Assembly (NCBI GenBank): GCA_026545765.1 | Contig: CM048840.1 | Coordinates: 49,092,580 to 49,156,579 of the forward strand | Direction: 5' to 3' | Source: Plantago major | Taxonomy: Eukaryota > Streptophyta > Magnoliopsida > Lamiales > Plantaginaceae | Length of the DNA: 64,000 nucleotides | Shown: in pieces, positions 25,501 to 35,800 of the stretch | How positions within the stretch are numbered: position 1 is the first letter of the stretch | How the letters are laid out: each line of letters starts with the position of its first letter | Position numbers and translations under genes: made by a program | Notes under the pieces: model-generated | Databases searched by the model: none | Told to the model about the DNA's origin: nothing | What the model saw: the letters and a program-made list of their open reading frames with translations, nothing else

Positions 25501-26064
25501 AGTTCTATAAACGTTTGCTTTTTGTTTTTTCGAACTTATTTATCTGACGAAAGCATGAAGAATCAATTAAGTTTGAGACAATGAAATCTGCAAAATGATT
25601 TCATGGTCTATGGAGATTATATAAATGAAGTTACTGGAATCGAACACGAAAATGAATGAATGTGTTACCTGATCAAGTAAGTAAAATACCCAGGCCCAGT
25701 ATACGTAAGAAGGGGCCCGATTCTTGTTCGAGCCCGGTAAGACGTAGCACCCGATAAATAGTTGCAACAGATTATAAACTGCAGCAGCTCCATCAACCCA
25801 CACCAGGATACTAGTAGTACAAAACAAGGGAAGACAAGATAAGAAATTGTATACTGTATATATATACATGATCAATCATCGAAGAATTAACGACAATTAA
25901 ATTTGTTACTGAAACAGAGAAACGTACTATAATGCCTTCAAATCTCTGTAGGTTGCTGTTCTGGTGATTGAAAGATAGAGTATTTTCGTCTGCCTATCTA
26001 TCGCAACTAAACAAATGGTAACTACAAGTAAAACAATTGACAGAATTCTCAATACAATCAACAT
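22513..26064 (-). CDS. CASP-like membrane protein (three exons)
   Basis: Exons on the minus strand: 26064-25928, 25810-25669, 22764-22513; 176 residues with the canonical phases closing exactly. Four membrane segments are visible (about 1-21, 47-69, 85-110, 137-160) with short termini, the MARVEL-like fold of the CASP family. The family's conserved Arg in segment 1 (R6) and Asp in segment 3 (D92 in LLDQ) are present, as are ATYRDLKAL and WMKLCDKYTRFC. The sequence most resembles the CASPL2 group. CASP proteins form plasma-membrane scaffolds that guide wall deposition; CASPL roles vary. Intron 2 is 2.9 kb and holds three MITEs and a Helitron-like end. A TATA box lies 70 bp upstream. Confidence 0.88.
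22885..23133. mobile_element. Stowaway-like MITE in CASPL intron 2
   Basis: Begins CTCCCTCCGTTTTTGTAAGA and ends with the inverse CAAAAACGGAGGGAG, flanked by TA. 249 bp, non-coding. Confidence 0.88.
23377..23633. mobile_element. Stowaway-like MITE with a shortened right end, CASPL intron 2
   Basis: Begins CTCCCTCCGTTTCACTAAAA and ends TTTTAGTGAAATGGAG before TA. Four bases of the usual GGAGGGAG end are missing on the right. It is related to the neighbour at 22885, sharing AGTGAAA and a GTGTGGTTAAAAATGAATT interior. Confidence 0.82.
23909..24197. mobile_element. Stowaway-like MITE with expanded GGGA end, CASPL intron 2
   Basis: Begins CTCCCTCCATCTGGTCTATT and is flanked by TA. The right end has grown into about five GGGA units before TA, probably by replication slippage. 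The interior differs from the two upstream MITEs, so it is a separate family member. Confidence 0.8.
24794..24814 (-). mobile_element. Helitron-like 3' end in CASPL intron 2
   Basis: On the minus strand a perfect hairpin (CCCGTGTT, one-base loop, AACACGGG) is directly followed by CTAG, the form of a Helitron 3' terminus. The next base is C, not the usual T, and no 5' TC end was found, so the body of the element (toward higher coordinates) is undefined. Confidence 0.5.
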
Positions 26065-26133
26065 TTTTGTTTCTGGGATTTTTTTTGTGAAAGATTGAAA
26101 AGTTAGCTAGCTAGCTAGGTTCCTAAGTAATGG

Positions 26134-26140
26134 ATTTATA
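26134..26140 (-). promoter_or_regulatory. Probable TATA box of the CASP-like gene
   Basis: TATAAAT on the minus strand 70 bp upstream of the start codon. A run of AGCT units (26104-26118) lies between it and the gene. Confidence 0.55.
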
Positions 26141-26860
26141 TGCATTATATGCAAAATCATGCATGTATTAATGAAGTGTACTATTTGTAGTTGAGCAATT
26201 GGGGTCTTTTCTGGTTGTGAAAGTGAACACGTAGTTATTGACCAATTGGGGGTATCTTGCTTGCTTTGATCATGAGTTCATGAGCCGTGTACTTTCCTTT
26301 CAGGCATTGATTCAACTGTTCCACCTAATTGCTTTTGGCTTAACACAGTTTTTTTTTTTTTTTTTGAAACGACAAAAATTTTATAGATAAAAATTAAAGC
26401 GTTTACAAGAGTATAATAAATACTCAAATGGAGAAAAATATTACAACTCAAAACCACATCGATCTCATACTAACAATATAATCTCAACCAATTACAAAAC
26501 CATCACATTAACTCTAAAAACCATCCAAGGAGAAGTCTCATGTGTCGTGCCCCATTGGCCAAGATGAATGGCGCATCTCCAAAACAGATTCCAATATGAA
26601 TAACAAATGTGCGGTTGTCAACGGGAACCATTAGCATCCCGGACTTCATCCCATCGACATCACAAGAGTAGCAAGTACCAAAGCATCAACGGGAGCCATT
26701 ATATCCCGGATTCCAACACCGTCAATTCCAAGATAATTCACAAGGCTTCTAAAAGCCGTAATCCGTCAATTCATTAAAACTATAAATTCCTTAAACCGTC
26801 AAATCCTTCACTCCCCATCAAAAACCGGGGGTCTCAAGGTGCTAAATGATTTCAAGAAAA

Positions 26861-27270
26861 CAAAAGGCAAGAAATTTAAGAGATGGTCATGAAATACGAA
26901 ACAATGAGCACTACTAGCCAACGCTATACACCCTATGCCTACAAGAAGACAAGTGGCAAGAAATTTAAGGCGTGGTCACGACTCACAGAGTGCAAATCAT
27001 ATTATCCATCCCCCTACACCTAATGTTCACAAAAAATCCAAAGCAAGGAAAACACACCCCTACACCCAAAGTTCCCAAGAGAACAAGGGGCAAGAAGTTT
27101 AAGAGATGGTCATAGAATATGAAGCATTGAGCACTACTAGCCACGTCCCTACACCCTATGCCTAGGAGGAGACAAGTGGCAAGTAATTTAAGACGTGGTC
27201 ACGCCTCAACGAGCGCAAACCATATTATCCATCCCCCTACACAATGTTCGCAAGACAACAATTGGCAAGA
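26861..27270 (-). repeat. ~220-bp tandem duplication in the LINE 3' region
   Basis: The word GGCAAGAAATTTAAGAGATGG near 26867 recurs with few changes near 27089. Each is followed by GAGCACTACTAGCCA, CACCCTATGCCTA and CATATTATCCATCCCCCTAC in the same order. A shorter related unit (GTGGCAAG, AATTTAAG, GTGGTCACG) is nested in each copy. Confidence 0.75.
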
Positions 27271-27836
27271 AATTTAAGATGTGTCTCTGGTTCCTTCCCC
27301 AAAGTGTAACACCACAGCATGACACCTCGAGATATTTAAAACTAAATCACATTGGTTTAGCTCCTCGAGTTGCAACTTAGTTATCAATACTCCTTCGAGT
27401 ACCAACAACCAAGTCCCTCGCCCTTTAGTGTGTGAAAATCAAAACCAACCATTCTGAACTCACAAAAATGGAAGCCAACGCTTGTTCCTACAGTCAAAAC
27501 AAATATTCCTTCTTGACAGATTGTCAGAAATCAACTTGAAATTCAATATGATCAGTATCCATTTATTGCAACAAGTGGTAATTGAGATGAATGTACCAAA
27601 CTAACACCTTTTCCTCTAGTACCCTATATGATATCACACCACCACAATTGCTCACTTTCAAAAGTCAATTTCATCACGCAGCTTTCTTTAGTCTCTGTCG
27701 GCTCTGTTCAAAAATTTCAGTTCCTCAACATGGTCAATTGGTCACTGTCAGTTCTGTACAATATTTCTTTTCAGCTCCTCTGCAGTGTCACATAACCTCT
27801 GTCGGTCCCACAAAACCAAGACAGTACATGTAGCAT

Positions 27837-29395
27837 CTAAAAACACAAGGATGGCTCCTGTAGCCATGAGTCTACAAATTTATATTCAGAGAGTTTTCCT
27901 CGTCCTTTCAACCAAGTCCAACATGTTATTTTTATTTTCTCCACTAAGTTCCAAGGTGTTTCTTTACAATCTTTATACAATCCTTCATTTCTCCTCAAAC
28001 AAATGGACCACACACACACATGCCAAATCATTTGTCATATATCTTTTCCACTCCCTCTTTTTTTTATTCACATGATTTCCCAAAAATTGCTCCAAATTTT
28101 CTCCTTCTATTCTCTCACAATCCAACCAACTATAAATCAAATCCCACACTTTTTGTACAAAAGAACACTCCCTAAAAATATGCCAAACGGTTTCAACCTC
28201 ATCTAAGTCACAATTTTTACAAAAATTATTTCCACCTCCTAAGAACACCTCTCTTCTTTCCAAGTTGTCTTTTGAAGGTATCTTATTTTGAATCATCTTC
28301 CATATAAAAGCATTCACTTTCGATGGAGCTAACTTATTCCAAATCACCGGGACTCATTTTTTCAAAGGAATTTCACTCACTTGCTTATGAATTTTTCTAT
28401 AGCCATCCTTGGCTGCACTATGTCCCGGTCCCCTTTCCACACCCATTTGTCATTCACATCAAATTTTAGGAGTAAAGAATTAGCAAACCCCTCAATTTCC
28501 TTTACCAACTCAATTTCTCTATCTAAGAGTTCTCTAAACCACTCCCATCTACACTCAAGTTCAAGGTTATTCATCACTACTCTCTCTTTTACCGAAACAT
28601 TTTTCCTAGACTCTAATCTATACAATCTTGGATAAAAGTTCGTTTAAACTCTTCTCCAAAGTGCCCGAAGTTTCCTCCCAAAAATAAGTGTTCCCTCCAT
28701 CTCCAATTATTTTCTTACAATTATTCACAAACCAATTGGAAGACCCTACAACATTCACAAGATCTCTCCACCACTCCGACCAATGACTTCTACAAGACCC
28801 TCTCCTCTCATTTGCCTTAACATTTTCCAAAAAATCACCATATTTTGACTCAATAATTCTCAACCAAAGCTCACTTCCTCCCACTAACAATTTCCAACCC
28901 CATTTCCCAAGCAAAGCCATATTAAAGTGTCTCCAATTTTTTATACCAAGTCCACCCTCTTCTTTCTCCGCACACACCAATTCACATCTAGCCCAAGCAA
29001 TTTTTCTCTCTTTATCTACACTTCCACCCCACAAAAAAATTATTTGCAATCGCACAAGCTCATCTATTATCACTTTAGGAGCCTTGAAAAAAGAAAAGTA
29101 ATACATTGGTAGTGCATTCAACACCGCCTTTGATAAAACTATCCTTCCTCCAAGTGACAAAAATTTATTTTCCCAAACCCCAAGTCTTTTTTCAAGTTTT
29201 TCTTTCACTTTTTCCCACATTTTCTTATCCTTAGCCCGCCCACCCACCGGCAAACCAAGTTAAAAGAAAGGGCAAGAACCCACTTCACAATTCAGAAAGT
29301 TAGCATACTCCTCAATTTCTCCAATTTCACATCCAAAACCCATGAGGCTACTTATCCCAAAATTTATTTTAAGACCGGATGCCAACTCAAAGCAC
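27837..29395 (-). pseudogene. LINE reverse transcriptase C-terminal half with zf-RVT
   Basis: The minus-strand frame at 29253-28618 carries the region after the RT palm, with LSLGGRIVLSKAVLNALP and the FLWGG and EGGLGIKNW words typical of plant L1 elements. The preceding 29395-29254 encodes the CFELASGLKINF block of the RT itself. After frameshifts the frame at 28347-27837 has a zinc-binding RVT domain (CKNC, then VETVWHIFRECSFV) and the usual C-terminal WSICLRRNE. At least two frame breaks, near 28620 and 28375, make it non-functional. Confidence 0.88.
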
Positions 29396-29407
29396 CTCAA
29401 CACAGTT

Positions 29408-30527
29408 ACATTCAAATTATTTCCTTCTAATTAATACTGAGTTCCTCCAAACTATTAGAGTCATTATTTTTTAAAAATGTAAGTGTGAATGAATAAAAGT
29501 AGAATAATTTTTTTTAAGAAATCATCTTTAGATTATCTAGAGACTAGCTAGAGACCGACGACATACGTCGTGTTGTTATGAAAATAATTGATGTTATTGA
29601 TCAACGTGTGTTGTAAATAAAATGCATTTTTGTATATGAAGGAAACATTAATGTTGGCACGGTCTGATTATTTACAACATAGACATTTGATTAATAACGT
29701 CAATTATTTTCATGGCAACATATGAATGAAACATTAATGTTGGTACCATAGACGTTTTCATTAAGACTCAAACAAACATCATGGATCCTTAAATGGTATA
29801 AATTGATCTAGATAGTTTGTTTGAGTCATTGGAGTATTTTATTTTATTAATATCATTGTATTGGCAAATTTTTGTATCTTGGTCCAGCCCAGAACTTAGT
29901 CCAAATACTGCTTGATAAGGCCTCGTTTATGGCCCATTAAAGGGCGATCAAGCCCAATCCACGAGAACATTCTAATGCGTTTCAGTCGCTTGCCCACTTT
30001 ACTAATTAAGGTCTAATACGAATACGTTTGACCAAAAGTCAATTCAACAATGAGACTCGAAGGAGGAAGACCCACCACGCAGCACAATTGAAGCAGCGTA
30101 TTCGCTTAACTTTTCGATCAAATCTGGCATACGTTGTAACCAGACTGGTAGCAAAACGTTGGTAGCAAATCTGGCATAGCTTGTGCGGCTAGTAATTTTA
30201 GTTAATCGTTGTATCCTGGGAGGCAAACGCTTGACGACTCAAGCACCATATGTGAGAGGGCGTATTTGCTTTAAGGAATCTGTGCGAGCACAGACCTCGA
30301 TTCTTGTTGATTGAATGCGGTTTGAATCAATATGTCTACTTTCTTTTATATGTATTCGTATATCTTTGAATTTGTTTTAATATGGATAACAGGTTGAACT
30401 CCCTAAAATTGTAGTGTAATTTATTTGATTTTTCACACATAGATACAAGTACTTATGACTATGGACAACTTGTCGGAATATTTGTAAAATCCTTTCTTAG
30501 TTGACTCGTAATATAAAATATAGGCAA
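29408..30527. other. No gene recognised
   Basis: AT-rich spacer between the LINE and the solo LTR. The words GACGTCA-like ACATAGACATTTGATTAATAACGTCAA and TTGATGTTATTGATCAACG suggest an old palindromic repeat near 29570-29800 but the ends are not definable. No open frame deserves a call. Confidence 0.45.
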
Positions 30528-30532
30528 ATGGT

Positions 30533-31864
30533 TGATGTGCACTCAGAGATTTCGATATTCGTTGTAGAACCTGTAATCCCTAAATACAATTAAGATTAAA
30601 TTTATAAGTCGGAAGTCCTCAAATCTACAGTTTATAGCGGAAAGCTGACTCGGGATGTCGTTCTTCACGGACACTTAGCATAGGAACAAGCAAATATCGT
30701 ATTTAAATTGCATGCAGAAAGTATACAGAATGATTGGAGACAGATTGAATTGATCACATCAAAACCCTAATTGCTTTGTTGTAAATTGATGATGGAAAAG
30801 GTGTAAAGATCCCTGACCTCCCTCAGCTATGCTACTTCCAACTTCCTAGTTAAAATTCTACGCGATTACCTCAAACGACAGCAGGGCATAATACTATGGT
30901 GCTAAAGCGCGATCGACGAAATTACCCTACCCAATTCAATGAAACTCATCGTCACTCAAGAAACATCACACCATGAAGGATGTATAGAGTTGTATAACCA
31001 CGATTTACGTCTAATAACTACTCCATTAATATATCACGATATATAAAGAAGTAGCAAAAGCAGAGTTGCGGCGGTTCGCCTTTACAAGAGAAAGTTAGCT
31101 ACTCATAGTATCTAAAGACAGAAATCGAAAAATAGGAAGAAAAAGAAGAAGAAGAAGAAGAAGAAGCTTAGTCTCTGATGTCTTCGTGCTGCTTCTAGGG
31201 TTTCCTCCTTCTGGGTGCCTAACGACCAGCGGTTTTGGGGTTTCACTTCCCTGATGACCGGTTCTCTCTCAGGAGAGCTGCTTTATGAGTGGTGTATAAT
31301 TATGAGACCCCTGAGGTCTTATTTATACTTGAAAATCCGAGCTCTGGCCGCCATTGATCATTAAGGAAGGTTTAGAAAGGCGGGCTCTAGCCTGACAGGC
31401 TAGGAAAATGGCCCAGGAGAAAATAGACACATGACTCCGGTCCCCTGTGGACCGCAAAGAGGCCTTCTGCGGTCCCCTGGGGGCCGCCATTTTCAATTTT
31501 TGCAGATTCGAATCTGTTTTCTTCGTTCTTCGATTTCGGGCTTCGTAACTTCGTTTCCTCGAAAAGTGATCTTCTACAATGTTGTTGCATCTTCAATTAT
31601 CTTTGCATTGGTTGATCAGATAACATGTTTCGACTCCTCGAACTCCGTGCAACGGTCAATCCGGCGTATTCGCTTAACTTTCTCGATTTCGCACAATTTT
31701 GTCGTTTTCGCGCCTGAAATCATGCAATTCCTCAAAAACGTGATCATAACCTACAAAATACACACGAAGTTGGCATTTGACCATAAAACGATACAAATAT
31801 TGAATCTAAAGCAAAAAATGAGGGTCTAAAAGCATGCAATATCGCACATTTCATTGTCACATCA
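30533..31864 (-). mobile_element. Solo LTR with perfect target duplication
   Basis: The 1332-bp segment begins TGATGTGCACTC and ends GTCACATCA, so its termini are the inverted pair TGATGTG/CACATCA. It is flanked by ATGGT on both sides (30528-30532 and 31865-31869). No internal retrotransposon sequence adjoins it, so it is a solo LTR left by recombination. Its right half shares long words with the LTR at 61458-62988 (GGGTTTCACTTCC, GGTTTAGAAAGGCGGGCT), so the two belong to one family. Orientation is inferred from that family. Confidence 0.9.
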
Positions 31865-31869
31865 ATGGT

Positions 31870-32887
31870 CGTTACCCTTATTTCGAATATATGTTATATC
31901 CATGGCTGGTAGGTGCAACTGATTTACTTTGGATGAGTTTTGCCAGATCTAGAGATTCCTTGCAAATGATTTGAGAATTGTGATTCAATTTAATCTTACA
32001 GGTAGGTGCAATTGCACTTACAACTCAACAAATTTAGCGAGTCTCCATGCTCCACCAACACCTTCATGAGCTTCATGGCCTCACCGAACGCCATTTCCTC
32101 CAGTAAACGAACTCTCACCGACCTCTTCGTCATTCTTCATCAACCCTAGAGCTTATGCACAAGCTAACAGTTATTTAAAAAAAAAGTCGCACAACACACT
32201 ATCCTCAATTAACAACCAGCTTAACCTAGTTAATCGATCATCTGTACAACATGAAGAAATTAAAACCGCATGAAGACTAGTTGAAAACTAAAGATACACG
32301 CAGTAGCACAGTCTATTATTTGTTCAACACTTGATGATTTATTCGAATTGGTTCATTCGTTAACTATCTGCCCTATGATCCGGTTAAACACACTAAAATC
32401 GAATTTTATATTTGAAAAATATAAGAGAGGAGTTATGTGGTGACGATCCGATATAACTTTCACAAAGCTTTTGTCCTTGAATTATTATAAAGTCGAATGA
32501 ATCCCATGAAAACTTATAATGTAGAGAATTTTGTTGGGACTTTCATATATACATAGGTATTTGATACGGTTTTTAAATTATGATAATTGATTTGGTTCAG
32601 TGTATGTGATTACTATATAAAGCATCGATGATTTCAACCATGCACCAATGACAAAAACAAAACTCTTCTTAGGATACAATATATATTGTTATACATAATT
32701 ATACACTGATATCTAAGCCGAGTGTAGTAATCGTACCTCTTAATTGCACCATCGTTAGAAATAATTAAAAAAAAAAATTACTAGATATTAGGAAGAAATG
32801 TCTGGTACATATTACAGACGAGATAAAAAAACACCATCGTTTCTCCACTCACCTAACCACCGATCACCGCCTTCTTTCGCCGTCGAG
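31870..32887. other. Upstream region of the FGGY kinase gene
   Basis: No gene. The first 150 bases contain an AGGTAGGTGCAA-type word repeated at about 31908 and 32002. The last few hundred bases form the likely promoter and leader of the kinase gene. An in-frame upstream ATG at 32798 would add 30 residues to that protein. Confidence 0.45.
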
Positions 32888-35800
32888 ATGACCACCGCCA
32901 CCCCTCCTCCGCCTCCTCTCCGCCCCATTTTCCTCGGCGTCGACGTTGGTACCGGAAGCGCTCGTGCAGGTCAACTTTCTTCATTTATTTCATTTCAATT
33001 TTCGTTTTCTTACAAATTCTGTATCAGTTTGTTGCTGGAGCTTCTTCAATTTAGGGCTCTTATTCACTTTCTTGTTAAAAACAACATCGACATGGGTAAT
33101 TTTATTTTAACAAGCACTTGCATAAAATGGTCCAGTGCTTTAAACAGGGCAAAATGATGTATAAAATAGAGTGGTCATGGGAAAGGGGGAATTCAGATGA
33201 AATGGAGGAAAATGCACAAGATATTAGCTGAAACTAGAATTTCATTTCATGAGTCAATACACAATACATCACAAGATATATTGGGCTACATTTCTTATAA
33301 CGGAAATGAAAGGATTTAGAACGAGGATTACGGCTTGTACTCTGTTTCCTTGGTGATGGAGTAGGAACCTTTGTGATCAACGGCTGGTTTGGAAGATCAT
33401 CCTTTAAGTTGCTATGAAACTGTTTTGAGCTAGCAATCCTAATTCGATTTAGGATCTCAATAAGAAAAGGCCGAAATAGGGATTTGTGGTGAAATGGTAC
33501 CATTTTTAACTGATTAATTCATCTTCTTGGAAATTGTCTGTGATGTTGCTAACAGTCGCCTGTGCTTGAGTTGATCCTTGTCAGTTGCCACTTGGATCAA
33601 ATATAAGAAATGTAGTATGCTACTATGCTCTTCACATGTAGCTCTCCTGGTGATGAATTTATCCATTGCATGGGGAGTTGTGGAGTATCTTTGTTAATGT
33701 ATTGTATGATTCTCGGCTATTTGAGTCTCTGGAAATGGTCTCTGATATAATGTAGTGTATTTTTGGCCTGTTTAACATTTTAGTCTGCACCCCACAAGTT
33801 CTACCATGTTATGCCCCAAAGACTCACACACACATACACTCTGATTTAATGTGCGTATTTTTGTTGTTTGGTGTGCTGCAGGCTTGTTTGATGATGGTGG
33901 GCATCTTTTAGGTTGTGCTAGTAGCCCCATACAGATATGGAAAGATGGTGACTGTGTTGAGGTGTATATCATTCTTGTGATGATTCAAGTTCCATATGTT
34001 TTCAATCCAGTGTATTTGGCAATTTCTTACTCATGTCTTTACTCTTTACTGTTTCTGCATGCAGCAATCCTCAACTGATATATGGCTTGCAATTTGCACA
34101 GCTGTCAAAGCGGCATGCTCTCTTGCAAATGTTACTGGGGAAGAAGTGACAAGTTTGGGATTTGCTGCTACTTGTTCTCTTGGTATTTATACTCTAATAC
34201 GTCCTTGCAATGTCGCTTTGCATAACATATGCACACATCATTTCAGTCATTGTTTTCTGGGATATTTAGCTTATGATATGTTATTTACCAGGGGAAATTG
34301 GTGTTGTTTGCAGTTGCTGTTGATTATGATGGAGAACCTGTGTCAGTTTCATGGAGTGGTGACCCGAGAAGAAATATTATTGTGTGGATGGACCACCGTG
34401 CTGTTAAACAAGCTGAGAGAATCAATTCCTCCAAATCACCTGTGCTGGAATATTGTGGTGGGGCTGTTTCTCCCGAGATGGAGCCCCCAAAGGTAATTCT
34501 GCAAATAACCAAACTTATGCTCAGTATTCAGTAACACATTTTAAATTGTCTCGCAAACTGATACGTGTCGGTATCTGTCTCTGTAGCTTCTCTGGGTCAA
34601 GGAAAACTTGCAAGAATCCTGGTCAATGGCATTTCGATGGATGGATCTGAGTGATTGGTTATCATTTAGGTAGGCAGCAGGGTTCTTTTATAACCTACAT
34701 CAATTGATTTTCTCTAGTGTCTTAAGAACATTATATCCATCATATTAATCTTTTTTAATAGAGCAACAGGAGATGATACTCGGAGTCTGTGCACGACAGT
34801 CTGCAAATGGACTTACTTAGGTCATGCTCATATGCAACAGAACAGTGAGAAAGATTCACGTGGCATGGAAGCTTGTGGATGGGATGATGAATTTTTGGAG
34901 GAGATTGGTTTGGGCGACCTCGTGGATGGTCATCATTCCAAGATTGGTGTGTTTCTAATTATTCACGGAATAAAAAACTACATAGACTGGTAGTGTTATG
35001 AGCTTCTCTTATTTACCTACCCCTGGGGTCCTCGGATGCCCGGCAAATGGACAGAATACTATAAAAAGTACATATTAATGAGCAAGTACTTGGAAACATT
35101 ATTTTTGTCCTATATATTAGGGAAAACCACTTCATACTAGTGTAATCTAGGGAAGGGTGAAGTTTCCGAAGAATTTCACTATATTATTGACTAGAATAAA
35201 ATGAAACCATAGCTTTGGAAATTAAGATGTAAAGAAGAAGACGAAGAAGTTGCATTATATTATATATGTTGAGGTAACTATTAGACGCAAGCACCTGATA
35301 AGTATCCCTTATGCACTAACCGTACCTTTCCTTTCATCAGCTAATAAAAGAACTGGACCAAAGTGGCAAGCATAATCTGCTATGATCATAGTTTCTCATG
35401 ACTATTAAGGTTTGCATGTTTCAAGGGAAAATGCGGAAAAGTAAAAGACAAAGCAGGAAATTTTTATTTCCCAATTCTCGGGGCGACCAAAATTTTGGAA
35501 AAAAGGCGGTTCGAAAATGCTGAACATTTTCCAAAATGAATCTCATGTCCCTTCCATTTACTTTCGCTTTCCTCCATTTTCCTTTGAAACATTCAGAGCC
35601 TTACACTGTCTCAGCTAAACTAATCCCTGTTATGCATGTCCAGTGGTACTCTTTTCCTATGTCCAATTATATTCTCTTTTCTTATTAGCTTGGAAAATAA
35701 TTGTTTGTAGGACGGAGCGTAGCTTTTCCAGGCCACTCTCTGGGTTCTGGTTTGACTCCTGAGGCTGCAAAGGCAAGAACATAGTGTAAAATTAGTTGTT

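Larger units (their letters stand above)
26349..29395 (-). mobile_element. 5'-truncated LINE (L1-like) with target duplication
   Basis: A T-run at 26349-26365 is the poly(A) tail of a minus-strand element. The sequence ends near 29395 inside the reverse transcriptase, the usual 5' truncation. The flanks match in 11 of 12 bases: CTTAACACAGTT (26339-26350) and CTCAACACAGTT (29396-29407). The coding remnant is annotated separately; the 1.5 kb between it and the tail is 3' untranslated DNA with an internal duplication. Confidence 0.85.
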
